Notes: generated by a model not told the origin, from the letters alone. Counted from the stretch's first letter, positions 50,394 to 63,148 are shown. The stretch: DNA of 64,000 nucleotides from Hippopus hippopus (GCA_946811185.2 OX328108.1:38706357-38770356); one strand, 5' to 3'. Program-made: numbers and translations.

Positions 50394-50656
50394 GAGTCAA
50401 GGTCTGGCAAAGGGAGGGGGCTGTTAGTGCATCTCGATGGTGCATTATACCAAGCAAGTCATCATATAATTATGGATCCATAAAATCCATTCTGTCTACA
50501 AACATGTTGAATCCAGAGGTAAAATGGTCCTTTGACATGCAGGAAATTTACAAGCAAAAAATTTCAACCTAAGTCAGCCTGTGCAGTCTGCGCAGGCTAA
50601 CATGGGCTGATACGTTCTGCAGATACACTAAACCCCCTTTTCACAGAGCATGGCTC
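50394..50656 (+). repeat. GAGCCATG-type MITE copy
   Basis: 'cagcctgtgcagtctgcgca' centre and 'cccccttttcacagagcatg' end are intact. Confidence 0.65.
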
Positions 50657-50989
50657 AAATAAAACAACAAGGAAATAATATAACAAAATAGAGACAGACA
50701 TGCAAAACATTTTCTCTATCTGCCACAAAGTAATGTTTGGGAAGACAATAGTAGCACAGCCCAAGCATATCAGGACTGATTGATAAGTTATGAGCCTAGT
50801 ATTGGAGGGCCTAGCAGGGATGTCCTTTTTCAGCACTACTATTCCCTGACTATTTAAGGCTGTGTACCTGAAAACTAGTGTCATTTAGTCAGTTTATGTC
50901 AAAGAGGTAGCATCCTAAAGTAAAAAAGGCAAGTTACTTTTTGTTTGCCCCTTTTACAAGTCGGTCATTGCCATGGCTGCCATTAACAA

Positions 50990-51835
50990 GAAGGTCATTG
51001 GCCCTAAAGCTCTCAGATGAATAAAGTCATCTATGCATGGTAAAACTGAAGAGATCCTGGTTTTAAAGATATAGAATACATAGGTGTAAGTGACGTACTT
51101 TTTGACCCACTTGCCCTACTTTTGAGCTTGTCAGGGATATCATCGAGACAAACATTCTGATAATGTATCATAAGTATCAGACTGAAAATGTGGCCTCTAG
51201 ACTGCACACAAGTTTTTTTCTAAAATTTAGCCCAATGACATACTTTTTGATCCCATATGACCCGATTTCAATCTTGTCTTATTTATTATCAAGACAAACA
51301 TTCTGACCAAGTTTAATGAATATCAAGCTAAAATTGTGGCCTCTAAAGTGCACACAAGGTTTTTCTACAATTTGACCATGTGACCTTTTTGACCCAACAT
51401 AACCCAATTTCGAACTTGTCTGAGGTATCATAAAAACAAACATTTTGACCAAGTTTCAGAGTATCAGGCTGAAAATGTAGCCTCTTGAGTCCACAAAAGA
51501 ATTTTTTGAAGATTTAGCTCAGTGACATACTTTTTGACCACAAATGACCCATTTTCAAACTTGTCCGAGATATTATTATCAAGACAATTATTCTGATCAG
51601 GTTTCAAGAGTATTGGGCTGAAAATGTGACCTCTAGACTGCACACAAGCTTTGTCTTAGATTTAGCTTTTGACCTACTTTTTGACCCGACGTGACCCAAT
51701 TTTGAACTTGTCAAAGATTCCGAACAAACACGTTGACACCTGATGGACAGTGGACGCAAGACGCACAACAGACACAAAACAGTCACAAAAGCTCACTTTG
51801 AGCACTTTGTGCTTAGTGGAGCTAACGGTTATGGT
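50990..51835 (+). mobile_element. 145-bp repeat element (copy 2)
   Basis: Head 'gtcattggccctaaagctct' and four units. The tail has 'gacagtggacgcaagacgca', 'acaaaagctcactttgagca' and ends 'ggagctaa'. The terminal hairpin has mismatches compared with copy 1. Confidence 0.6.
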
Positions 51836-52150
51836 TTTGAATTGAACATCCACCCTATTCTCGATTCATCAGACTTTCATCTATTTGCAAACATGAAAAA
51901 GCCATTTCCGGTACCCACTTTCTGTCTTCATACATGCAGTGGAGGACTCTCTGAATGGTCAAGAAAAGGACTTCTATAAAAGTGGCATTTAGGCCCTTGA
52001 ATATAGCTAGCAAAACTGTACAGATACTGAAGAGGATTATGTGAACTTTTATCCTGCTAAATAACTAAAGTGAAATTTTCAGTTCGATAGTAAAAACCCA
52101 AATAATGCTATTTCAAAGTTATGTTTTGGGGAATAAAATCTTCTTATCGG

Positions 52151-52216
52151 ACAGTGTAGATCCAAGATCAGACTGCACGTTCTGTGCAGTCTGATCTTGA
52201 TCTACAGTGTCCGCAA
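52151..52216. repeat. GATC palindrome, reference copy
   Basis: Reads 'gtgtagatccaagatcagac' - 'tgcacgttctgtgca' - 'gtctgatcttgatctacagt' and then 'gtccgcaaaag': a hairpin with about 24-bp arms and a tiny loop. Other copies or remnants: 135, 453, 1067, 1570, 3958, 6412, 6718, 6838, 7822, 12500 (half), 16650, 27268, 45481, 49325, 52340, 62818, 63088. 'tgtccgca' commonly follows on the right. No ORF and no fixed target duplication seen. Confidence 0.75.
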
Positions 52217-52429
52217 AAGGTCAGTGAGTCGCGCTTAGCAGCCTAAGGGTTAAAAGTAATGCAGTATGTCCAAAACTCCAACCCTTACACAAGAGGCTCA
52301 CAACTTACCAATCAGCACTTGCATCTCAGAGAATATCAAACAGTGTACATCCAACATCAGACTGCATGTATGGAACAGTATGATCATGGTCTATACTCTT
52401 CATAACAGCACTGAGAGTTGCTATTTGCA

Positions 52430-52905
52430 AATAGCTTGTTACCAGATAGTAATGATTTTGACCTGTCTGAATTGAAAGTATTTGCAGAAGACTTACCAAA
52501 TGTGGCTCAAAATATTCAGCCAAGGTCTGGTAAAAGGGGGATTCATGCATTTCTATGATGCATTGTACCAAGCAAATCATCATATAACTATGGATCCATA
52601 AAATCTGTTTTGTCCTAAAATTAACTGAATTGTGGGGTAAACTAGTCCTTTGCCATGCATATAACTGCCCAATAGCAAAAAGTTTCAGCCCAGGTCAGCC
52701 TGCGCAGGCTGACCTGGGTCAGTACTTTTTGCAGATGCATTAAGCCCCCTTTTCACTGCGCATGGCTCATGTATTTTGTCTTTGACATTGTGGGCTAATT
52801 AGAAAATGCAATATACCAGCATTTTCTCCTTTTCCCACAATGTGTTCAAAATCATTCTTCTCCAAGGTCTATACACCATGGGACTGTATTGTAAAGGACT
52901 GAAAG
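52430..52905 (+). repeat. TTAA-type MITE interrupted by a GAGCCATG-type MITE
   Basis: The left part ('ttgttaccagatagtaatga' ... 'gcagaagacttaccaaatgt') stops at about 52519. The second MITE occupies 52520-52771, and the first resumes with 'ttttgtctttgacattgtgg' and its core. A clear nested insertion. Confidence 0.65.
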
Positions 52906-54081
52906 TTAAAGTTCTCATTTGATCAGTGTAAATATGGATTTTAAACATGAAAAATAGCAGTGTGTACAGCAAACCTCTTCTTACCTAATAATACTGGTTA
53001 AACACAGGTCAACACTAAATCTATCTTAAAACGTGACCTACCAGAGAAAAAGCATGTTATTCCAAATAAATGACATAATAACCTTCAACATAATCATTCT
53101 TTATGTCAGCATTACTGAATCTATTTTGATTTACTCACTGAAATCAAGAGCAGCACACATTAATTTTGAAGAGAGTCAATTCCTTATCAAACAAGCAGTC
53201 TAAAGCAAGGTCTTTGACAAGAAGAAAGTGAAACAATGGCAGATTCACAAAAACACAGATGCTGATAAAAAACACGTACAAAGTACAGAACCCAGATTTG
53301 GCTCAACTTGAGCAGTTTCTCCATTGTCCACAATGCTTTACAAGACACTAGCTGCAGATGTGTAATTGGAGTGTTGTAAACAGCATTTCCTTAGCATTTA
53401 TAACCAGTGACAGACTTTATTCTTTTTTGCATTAAAGTTTATGACCAATTTCAACATTTCATGTGTTTTACCTATGTTGTACATATAAAAAGTAAATGTT
53501 CCTTTTCTTTCACTGATTTCCAATCCATCAAAAAAGGAGACATTATATTTATCTTAGAAAATTTGGTCTTTGTGTATACCCACACAGCTCCATGTCCTGA
53601 AAAAAGCAGGATGGTCCACAGGTATTTTTTGTGCACCCCATACAGTATGTGTACAGCTATCCTTTCTGAAAATGGGTTGATACATTTTCCCTTTTAACAC
53701 ATTTGTATAAAACACATTAACAAAATAAATGAAACATATTACTGAATCTTGAATAAATGTTATCATTTGTTCCAAAAGATGACACCAACATTTAAAAAAC
53801 TTCACACATTTCCTTATTTGATCCTTGTAGATACCTTCATACTGATTGAGATACCGTAAGCAGAGGAAATTTAGACTTTAGAATTATTGTTGAATACATG
53901 TACTGTCCTGTGTCTCTTCTCTAGTTTATAAGTCAGACACGCTATTGCAGCTGGACTATAATTCACAAATCTGCATCTGACCACAACGGAAAACACTGTT
54001 ACAATTGCAGCTCAAAATTATGATTGTTCTTGGTCAAACAAGTGTTTCTTCCTTTTATTTTTTCATCCTTTAATCCAGAAT
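52906..54081. other. No gene or repeat recognised
   Basis: ORFs at 53407-53697 and 53554-53805 overlap on opposite strands and show no domain. Confidence 0.35.
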
Positions 54082-54310
54082 TTAAAACTATTTACCACAC
54101 AATGCAAAGTTTTAAAAACCCGGGGGAAGTAGCCTTTTAAAAACCTTGTGGGAAAAGGAGAAAATGCTGGTAACCAGCATTTTCTCCTTTTCCCACAAGG
54201 TTTTTTACTTTTCACTTGCAATTACCATTGTTTCAGCAAAATTTATTTTGCTGTCTTCAAATGCTTTCAATTTGGACCAGTCCAAAATTTTGTTGTTTGG
54301 TAAAAAGTTA
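54082..54310 (-). repeat. TTAA-ended hairpin MITE, reference copy
   Basis: About 230 bp. End one 'ttaaaactatttaccacaca', end two 'ttttgttgtttggtaaaaag' plus ttaa. The core is an almost perfect hairpin, 'gtgggaaaaggagaaaatgc' - tggtaacca - 'gcattttctccttttcccac'. Consensus ends are TTAACCCTTTACCA / TGGTAAAGGGTTAA. Roughly 30 copies lie in the window, in both orientations. TTAA at the ends would fit a TTAA-targeting transposase (piggyBac type), but this is inference. Confidence 0.7.
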
Positions 54311-54311
54311 A

Positions 54312-55314
54312 CAGATTGAGAAAGAAAAGTATCATGAAATAATAGATGGACCAGAAGAGTTTCTGATAAACAACTCTGTTCAAATGACAAAAATAGAGAA
54401 AAACATCTTTAGAAAAAATCTATTTTTCAAATGATAACAGAAAACAGTGCAGAAAACAGCCAATGCTTGCTTGTAACAAGCAATTGACTTGATGCCTAGT
54501 TAAAAATATGAAGATGAATAAATCAATCTGTGATTAACAATTCTTCACATTTCACGCAAAAAGTATCACACCCTCGGTCTCTAAGAAACAATAAGAGGAT
54601 AAAAAAAAGAGAAAGGTGAAAAGAAGTGTATAAAAATAGTCATTATGTTATAAACCTTTACCATAATCTCCTTATGCAGGAGTCTGAAAAAATCTTAGTA
54701 GCAAAGAAAACAAGAGGGCAATTACATTGCTCACCTGAGATAAATTGGAATCAGTCCACTTATAGTATTGTCTTCTATAAAATGATTTACTTTTCATAAT
54801 TGTGTCGGTGTATTACCCTTCTCTTTTATACAAGTTACTTATACATGAACATACACAGATTTTAATCCTGACTATAGTTGCCTTTGCTACCAATCTACAA
54901 TGTCAACTTTGCACAAGCACTACTGACAAAAAGCACCCACTAAATTGTATTTACCTTGTACTTGTTTTAGAATGAAAATGTCCTTTGGATTTTTCCGGAA
55001 ATTTACAGGTTAGGACAAGTTCTCCATGTAAGAGGTGTGGGACAGCATTTTGTGAATGATTCGCAAATAAATCAAGTTTTATGTCAAAACTGCTCTCTTT
55101 TTCTCTCTGTATTTGAAAAACTTCATGCAATGCATGATTGTATTTTTGTTAAATTTTCGTACTGACCAATTTCTAATAAAGTATGTCTTTTACCAATAAC
55201 AATAAATTACCCCCTATAACTTATTTTCACAAAGATACTGTCATTGCCATTTCATTTAGGTTAATAATTTTGTTAAAAATGTATATATGTATATATAGGT
55301 AAAGGTACTTGTAT
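54312..55314. other. Intergenic, element head at 54712
   Basis: 'aagagggcaattacattgct' and 'cacctgagataaattgg' resemble the head of the 145-bp elements, but no repeat units follow. Nothing else is recognised. Confidence 0.35.
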
Positions 55315-55740
55315 AAGTCTTTACAAAACGATAAAAGTTTGAACCCAACCAAATTGAAAGCATTTGCAGATAACAAATTAAATGTAGCTCAGATGATGAT
55401 TTCTTCCATAGGGTAGAAAACACTGTGGGGAAAATGAGAAAATGCTGGTTACACAAAGCTTTCTCTTTCAAGATTGTTTAAACTCAAGACTGTGTGGTAA
55501 GGTGTTAAGTTAACCCTTCACAAAACAAACAATTTTAATCTCTTCTATATTGAAATCATCCACAAACAAAAATTTCAAAATTAGTACAAATACGCCAAAG
55601 AAATTGCTAATAGGGCTGGAAACATTGCTGAAAAAGAAGAAAATGGCAGTAACAAGCATTTTCTCTTTTTTTCAAAATGTTTTCCAATCCTTTTTCCTCA
55701 TGGTCATAAAAAATGGGATTGTTTGATAATGGGTTACATA
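55315..55740 (+). repeat. Two TTAA-type MITE copies
   Basis: 55315-55510 and 55510-55740 adjoin at 'ttaagttaacccttcac'. The first lacks one arm of the core. Confidence 0.55.
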
Positions 55741-55934
55741 AAATCAATCTACCGGTAAATCAAAAAATGATTGGGTTTGTCCTATGTTTTCTCTAACCAA
55801 GTGAAAAAGACAGCATAGCATTGCATTAATTGGCATCAAGTCAAAAGCTCCTTTTCTCACCATGTAAAAGAAATCTTTTATTTGTACTGAAATGGATTTA
55901 ATCCACAGGAAAAAGCTAAAATTTCAACATTGCA

Positions 55935-55940
55935 TTTATT
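55935..55940 (-). terminator. Candidate polyadenylation signal for the 56-kb exon
   Basis: AATAAA on the - strand, 88 nt after the stop codon at 56028-56030. Confidence 0.4.
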
Positions 55941-56027
55941 ATCCTGGAGTAATAAATGCCTCCTTATATAATTTGTTAATACAAAAAAAAAAACCCCTAG
56001 ATCTATGACAAGTTTTTTCTAGCTGTG

Positions 56028-56113
56028 TTAGTAAAATTCGGAGTCTGAACTTTGGTAACTCTGATCTTTGCTGCTGTTATCATTCACTGGAGTTTCAAGT
56101 GTTCTCGTCATGC
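56028..56113 (-). CDS. Last exon of an unidentified gene 3
   Basis: Read on the - strand, a strong acceptor ('cttgtttctacttttag') is followed by 86 nt open to TAA: (x)GC then MTRTLETPVNDNSS, KDQSYQSSDSEFY. Composition is polar and serine/acid-rich, like a flexible C-terminus, and codons are unlike the surrounding AT-rich repeats. AATAAA lies 88 nt downstream. Upstream exons must be above 56.1 kb, probably outside the window. The product cannot be named. Confidence 0.45.
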
Positions 56114-56339
56114 CTAAAAGTAGAAACAAGAAGTAGGTATCATTTCAAGGTCAGGAAATATATGAACTTAAACATGCTAAACACTTTTCAAACAGCACAA
56201 GCACATAGTATATTTAAAGACCCTTCATTGACAATACATGTATCATAAAGTGAAGATGTATGAAAGAAAACATCTATTCCTTCCAGATATATGGAAATTT
56301 AGCTATAAATTTACTTTGTGTGGAAACAAGGACCTTGTT

Positions 56340-56545
56340 TCAGTCTTTACCAATCAGAAAGTTTTAGCTGAGTCTAAAATGAAAGCACTTGCAGAGGACA
56401 ATTTAAACATGGCTAAAATTATGAGATTTTTTGTTAAGTGATAGAAAACAATGTGGATGCTGGTTACCAGCATTTTCTCCTTTTCCCACAATGTTTTCAA
56501 AGCCTTCGAAAGTCTTCTTCAATAGGGTCCATAAACCAGTGGATT
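56340..56545 (+). repeat. TTAA-type MITE copy
   Basis: One arm of the core is reduced to 'ggatgctggttaccagcatt'. The ORF 56238-56441 runs into it. Confidence 0.5.
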
Positions 56546-57139
56546 CTATTGGAAAGAATTGCTAGAATAAACTTCAAGATGTTTTGCAGACGGTAGAAAT
56601 CAAGATCAGATTCCAAAATACATTAAGTCCAATGTTGGCTCTATATTCAGATATGCGGAGATAACAGATGTGCTTAATCTACTCTGGATTCAGTTTCACG
56701 TTCTTCCCAAAAACATCTGATGCATAGTGAAAATAACTCATATCTCAAACATTTTGTGGCAAAAGGTTGTCGTTCAATCCCCGCTACTGTCACTTTGTGC
56801 GATTTTTCTGAATAAAATCAGCCTTTGTTGCTTTATTTAAGACATTCAAATGGGAAAAAGCCAACACTTGTTTCAAAGCTTTTGGCCTCAACCACTTGAT
56901 TAAACGTACCAACGGCTCATTGGGTCTGTAAGGAAGGTGTCTTTTTTGTATGATATGCTATACATTGCCTAGAAACGTGTGAAATTCCTGAAACAATCAA
57001 TTGCTCCTTTGTCCAGTAAAATTTTCAAAATCTTTAACTTTGTAATGGCACAAAAAGGTTTAATACATTATACATTACACATTGTATTCAAAGACCAGCC
57101 TTCTACAGACTCAACAATTTATCAACAATAAGAAGTTTC

Positions 57140-57365
57140 TTGCATAACTTTTTACCAAACCAAAAAGTGTTAGACTTGTTTGAATCAAAAGCATTTGCAA
57201 GCGTCAAATGAAATAAGGCTCAAATGATGGGATCTACGTTGACAAGGAAAGAAAACGTTATGGGAAATGGAGAAAATGCTGGTTTCCAGCAATTTATCCT
57301 TTTCCCACAATGCTTTCAAAAGCTATCTTCTTCAGGGTCCTTGAAACAAGGGCTTGTGTGATAGA
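57140..57365 (+). repeat. TTAA-type MITE copy
   Basis: Core 'tatgggaaatggagaaaatg' / 'caatttatccttttcccaca'. Confidence 0.5.
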
Positions 57366-57834
57366 GGAATAATTACACTCTGATCCATTACAAATATTGA
57401 TGCCCTTTATTGCTGTGTGGTACATAAGTATCCAAGGTGCATTGCTTTATAAGTACTGAAATGCATCCCTACATACTACTAATAATTATTATGGCACAAA
57501 AACTTGATAAATCATAATGGGCTATACATGTATAGTTTTCTGTGCTTTTATATGGTTATGATAGCAGTTCTACATGCATATAAAAAGGAATATATTTACT
57601 ATACACTTTTTACATGTACAATGTATATCACTTTTACAATTTCTTCAATACTCAAGCAGCTAGTTTCACTTTCCTTACCCCCCCCCCCAAGGACAATTGG
57701 TAAAGAGAATAAAATTGTACACTAGGTCTTCCCTGATGCAAAAATAAAATGTCTTCAAGAAAAAGCCTGTTTGGTCTATATGTAATGGACACCTTTCCAT
57801 AGAAACCAAATGTTAAATTTGCAGTAATAGGGGT

Positions 57835-58200
57835 ATTCTTAAAGGCCAAATAGCAGCTAAAATTGAACATGTATGTTAAAATGCATTTGAATCTACATCA
57901 TACCTTTTCAAAGTATGGAAAATATTGTGAAGCTGACAATCTGTTGTTGTATAATTGGTTTAAGTGTTGGTTTCTAGCAGAAAAATGAATCAGGTAAGAA
58001 AGTGAACAAAAGATAGAGCAACCTGGAAACTTTTAATCTTGTTTCAAAATTCATTTTTCTGCAAACCACTAACACTTGGACAGAGTGTACAATAACAGAT
58101 TGTCATCTTCGTAATTATTTCCATACTATCAAATGGTATAATTTAAATTAAAATGCATTTTAACAATGGCATTGTTTACATTTGGCCACCATTCTGCCTT
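57835..58200 (+). repeat. 360-bp dispersed repeat, second copy
   Basis: Same segment order as 44420-44790, starting at 'ttcttaaaggcc'. Confidence 0.6.
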
Positions 58201-58586
58201 TACACAGATACTCATATGTATCATCACCAGCTTGTTATCATCATAGAGTTGGGTTGAAGTCATTTGAAAAAGTTTTATATTTTCTCTGTGATCTTTTGTT
58301 GAAAAATGAATATTCATTAACATGTATTTAAGTTAACTTGAGTATTTGGGTATCATATCAAAGGGCAATGTCTAGGAATGACTTAGGTGCAACTTGTATT
58401 ACCGGTACTTCATGATGATTACATACTGGAATATGTATACAAGCATTTTTTGTAACTTTAAGTTGGGTTGCCATGGTAATGAGTCAAGTTCACATAGCCC
58501 AAACAACCTTTCTTTTTTCATGATGAAAAAAAAGTTTAAACAATGTCTAAAACATTTTTACGAAAGTTGATATTTTTTCAGAAAAA

Positions 58587-59435
58587 CAAGAGGGCCATTG
58601 ACCCTAAAGCACTCACTTGAGTAAAGTTATCTAGGATTGAATGAAAATGTGGCCTCTAGAATGCATACAAGGTTTTTCTAAGATCTGGCCCGATGACCTA
58701 CACTTTCACCCATTGTGACCAAATTTCGATCTTGTCCAAGATTTCACCACAACAAACCTTCTGACAAAGTTTCATGAGTATCAGTCTGAAAATGTGGCCT
58801 CCAGAGAGCACACTTTTTTTCTACTTTGACCTACTTTTTTACCTGAATTGACCCAACTTCTTATCTAGTCTGAGATATCATCAGTACAAACATTCTGACC
58901 ATGTTTCATGAGTATCAGACGGAAAATGTGACCTCTAAAGTGCACATAAAGTTTTTCTAAGATTTGACCTGGTGACCTACTTTTGGAACCAAAGTGACCA
59001 AGTTTCAAACTTGTCCAAGATATGAAGACAAACATTCTGACCAGGTTTCATGAGCATCAGGCTGAAAATGTGGTCTCTATAGTGCACACAAGGTTTTTTT
59101 AAGATTTGACCTGGTTACCTACTTTTTCACCCAAGATGACCCAATCTTGAACTTGTTCAAGATACAAACAAGACAAACATTTTGACCAGGTTTCATGAGT
59201 ATCAGACTGAAAATGTGGCCTCTAGTGTATGCAATGTTTTTCAACGATTTGACCTAGTGACCTACTTTTAGACCTGAAAAGACCCAATTTGACAAGACAA
59301 ATATTCTGACCATATTTCATGATTATCAGACTGAAAATGTGACCTCTAGAGAGCACACAAGGTTTTTCTAACATTTAGCCAAGTGACTTACTTTTTGACC
59401 TGAAGTGACCCAATTTCAAACTTGTGAAACAAAAA
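58587..59435 (+). mobile_element. 145-bp repeat element (copy 3, lacks tail)
   Basis: Head 'gggccattgaccctaaagca' then five to six units. It stops at 'gacccaatttcaaacttgtg' without the hairpin tail. Confidence 0.6.
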
Positions 59436-60559
59436 TGCCATTTCGGTATTGAATGTAAGATCAGCTCAAAAGTGCATTCTTTTTTGTGATTCCCCCCCTC
59501 CCCCCCAAAAAATGATATTTTAATGAACACTGATGAATATGCAAATCAGCTATTATGCAAAATTTGAAATCATATTAAATGGTGATGTCCAAGCCTTATC
59601 TTGGTGCAATTTGTATCACTCAATGACAGCTACAAGCTGAAATATGAGTATTTGTTAAAGTGTACCCCCATTATTCTAAATTTAACAATGGGCTGCCCTG
59701 GAAAAAGTTGCGTTACACAGTCCAAACAGGTGTTCTTCTTGAGGAAGAAACTTTTTGTGTTTAGTTGGTCCTATGGAACAATTTGGTACCCAAATCCGGA
59801 AGGGTGCAAGGAAAGTGTAATCAGCTGCCCAAGTATAAGGCAAAAGTCCCACAGAACTCAATTGTGATGTCTCCAATTGATGAATGACTTGCATCTTACT
59901 GACAAACATGATCATTAATACACCTAGTTTCTTTCCTTCCTATGATCCTTAACATATCACAACTAAGTTGCCATACAATCAAGTTCTATGACTTTTGTAT
60001 CCAGTAGTTATTGCTGGTCAGACTGAGCTGCTCCTTACATCAAGTCAGTAAAATTGTCAAAGCAGACTTAATATTACATTTCTGTTGTACTGAATTTGTT
60101 AAATATTTTCAACTCTTATAATAAAAACACTTGATAATATAACACAGCTGCAAGGAAAAAATGTGTCATATGAAACCCTATGCACCTGTGCTATGCTACA
60201 AAATTAGAACATGTAGTGATTTTCTAAAAATTATCTAATCAGAATATTATAAGTAATCAAAATAAATAAATCAAGTTGACTAACATATTTTTAAAAAGTC
60301 TAGAAAAAATCTCTATCACTAAAGTAAGTTTCGAATGTTATCAGTTGCAGTTTACAAGTCAGAATGGAACATCACAGAGAAAACATACAATAGTGCAAAC
60401 AACAAATCAACAAAGAGAACTCAAGAGCAAGTTCTCTGTTTGTTAGTAATAAATTCAAACGTCATCATTCTTGATGCATCTTTCATAGGTATGGGGCTAG
60501 CACTTTCTTTTTCATATTACATACAAGAAATCTGATTGGCCAACACAATATATATATGA
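59436..60559. other. No gene recognised
   Basis: Opposed ORFs at 59601-59867 (+) and 59682-59915 (-) overlap and lack domains. Parts of 59590-59760 resemble 58380-58510 ('gcaa(c/t)ttgtat', 'cccaaacaacc'/'tccaaacagg'), suggesting another old repeat. Confidence 0.35.
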
Positions 60560-60900
60560 ACCAAATTCAACATGTTTACTGCAAATGCTCTCAAATTGGA
60601 CCAGTCTAAACTTCAATTGTTTGGGCAAGAGTTAATTTGTTGTCTTCTGATACTTTTAATTTTTTATTTCTTTTTGCGTGGGAGAATTTTAATGTCAAAA
60701 AAAATCTTGTGTCAAATGAGGATTCTTGTTGGTTTTCACTGCTGTCTCAACCATAACACTTTAACAGATAACAATTTCAGGAAAAGTATTTTCAGATGAC
60801 AGATTATACATTGCTAAAATTATGGGATTTGTCTTTAACAATTTTCAAAAGCCTTCTTCAAGAGGGTCATCAAAGCTCAGGACTGTTTGGTCCCATAAAG
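60560..60900 (+). repeat. TTAA-type MITE copy with internal insertion
   Basis: 'gcaaatgctctcaaattgga' and 'gggcaagagttaattt' on the left, 'aaaagccttcttcaagaggg' on the right; the core is lost. Confidence 0.4.
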
Positions 60901-61009
60901 ACTACATGTACTAGCCCCCTTACAGCAGCACAAAGAGATCAGTTTGTTACAAGGTCAAGGCTGTTTTGACTAGAATATCCCACAAGAACTGAAGAATATA
61001 GTTTAGACT

Positions 61010-62275
61010 GTATATTGACCGTATTTAGACTGTAGGCTCAGTGACCTACTTTTTGATCTGTTTTGACCCAATTTCAAACTTGTCTGAGATTTCAAAAAGA
61101 GGCTTTCCTCAGATTTGGCCCAGTGACCAACTTTTTGACCCCATGTGACCCAATTTCGAACTCGTTCGAGATATCATCAAGACAAATATCTGACCAAATT
61201 TAATGAATATCAGGCTGAATATGTGGCCTGTAGGGCGCACACAAGTTTTTTCTAAGATTTGACCCTGTGACCTACTTTTGGACCCAACATAACCCAATTC
61301 CTAACCTGTCCAAGACACCATCGAGACAAACATTCTGACCACGTTTCAAGAGTATCAGGTTGAAAATACGGCCTCTAGAGTGCACAGAAGCTTTTTCTAC
61401 AACTAAGCCCTGTAACCTACTTTTTGTAAGTTAAAGGCATGACAGTTTTTGACATGACCCAATTTCTAACTTTTTCCAGATATTTTCAGGACAAACATTT
61501 GGACCAATTTTCAAGAGCAACGGGCTGAAAATGTGGCCTCTACAGTGCATACAAGCTTTTCCTAAGATTAAGCTCTGTGAACTACTTTTAGACCCCACAT
61601 GACCCATTTTCAAACATGTCCGAGATATCAACAAGACAGTCTGACCATGTTTCCTGAGTTTTAAGGCTCAAAATGTGGCCTCTAGAGTGCACACAAGGTT
61701 TTTCTGAAATTTAGCCCTGTTACCTACTTTTTGACCCCACATGAGCATTTTCGAACTTGTCCCATATAACTATCATCAAGACAAATATTTTGACCAATTT
61801 TCAAGAGCATCAGGCTGAAAATATGGCCTCTAGAGTACATACAAGCTTTTTCTAAGATTTGACCCTGTGACCTACTTTTTGACCCCACATGACCCATTTT
61901 CAAACTTGTGCCATATATCATCAAGACAAACATTCTGACCAAGTATCAGGAGTATTAGGCTTAAAATGTGGCCTCTAGTGTGCATAGAGGCTTTTTCTTA
62001 GATTTGACCCTGTGACCTACTTTTTGGCCGGACATAACCCAATTCCAAACCTGTCCAAGACATCTTCAAGACAAACATTCTAGCCAACTTTCAAGAGCAT
62101 CAGGGTGAAAATGTGGCCTCTATTGTGCACACAAGGTTTTTTTTTAAATTTAGCCCCCTACTTTTTAACCCCACATGACCCATTTTCCAATTTGTCCCAT
62201 ATGTCATTAAGACGAATATTCTGACCGAGTTTCAAAAGTATTGGGCTGAAAAAGTAGCCTGCATTTTCCCCTTTT
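61010..62275 (+). mobile_element. 145-bp repeat element (copy 4, head and tail missing)
   Basis: Eight or so units. It joins at about 62270 to a fragment of TTAA-type MITE ('tgcattttccccttttt'). Confidence 0.6.
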
Positions 62276-62369
62276 TGGACAATATGCTTACAAAGAAACC
62301 TTAACATTAGAGCCACGTTTGTCGCCAATAAATGCTCTAAATACAGATAAGTCTAAACATTTTTTGTGA

Positions 62370-62645
62370 GGTAAAAACTTATCTCTTTATCTATTGATAC
62401 AATTTCTGACCCATGGATACTCAAAACATTTGCAGACAACATACCAAGTATGACTCAATTAGCGCAATTTGTCTTTTAAAGGGTAGATAGTATTCAGGCA
62501 CTAGCATTTACTTCTTTTCTCACAGTGTTTTCAAAAGTGCTCTCCAACATGCTTGTATAAACAGAGGGGATTGTCTGATAGTGTATAAACAGTGGGGATT
62601 GTCTGATAGTGTATAAACAGAGGGTATTGTCTGATAGCGGGTTGA
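62370..62645 (+). repeat. TTAA-type MITE copy with triplicated end
   Basis: The terminal segment 'ataaacag(a/t)gggattgtct' plus 'gatagtg' is present three times in a row (62557-62645). Confidence 0.5.
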
Positions 62646-62817
62646 AAGTTCATTGCCTAGTTACAGACAAAGGTCTACGTGACCAAAATAGTCTTAAATA
62701 ACACAGGGTGGAGAATCTAGGGTGTTTACTTAAAAATATGTTAGATTACAAAAAATATTAATGTATTAAATAAACCCTTAGAGCACTAGGAATAACTAAA
62801 GCCACTATCTTGAACAG

Positions 62818-62872
62818 TTTAGATCAAGATCAGATAGCACAGACCATGTAGTCTGATCTTGTATCCACAGTT
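62818..62872. repeat. GATC palindrome copy
   Basis: Arms 'agatcaagatcagatagcac' / 'gtagtctgatcttgtatcca'. Confidence 0.6.
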
Positions 62873-63087
62873 TGATATATGTTTATACTTTTGTATGTTC
62901 CTGATATTGCACTTTCTTTGTGTTTACTGAATGAATATGTCTGTTGTATAAATTCTATGCAGCACTCTAAGTGTTAACCCCTGTAGGGCTAAATGAATAA
63001 AACTGACATTCGCAGTCACTACAAAAGATGCAACTGCTATTTCAAGGCCATTTTTGACATTTTAAAAACTGCGGAATGTGTTAATCC

Positions 63088-63148
63088 ATAATCAGATTGC
63101 ACATTCTGTGCAGTCTGATTGTGGGTCTACACTGTCCACATAAGCAAC
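63088..63148. repeat. GATC palindrome copy
   Basis: 'cataatcagattgcaca' - ttc - 'tgtgcagtctgattgtgg', followed by 'tacactgtcca'. Confidence 0.65.

Noticed and set aside
54200..54310. Short - strand ORFs around 54.2-54.4 kb and many others at 45-50 kb
   Set aside because: They read through hairpin MITE copies and recur wherever the MITE does.
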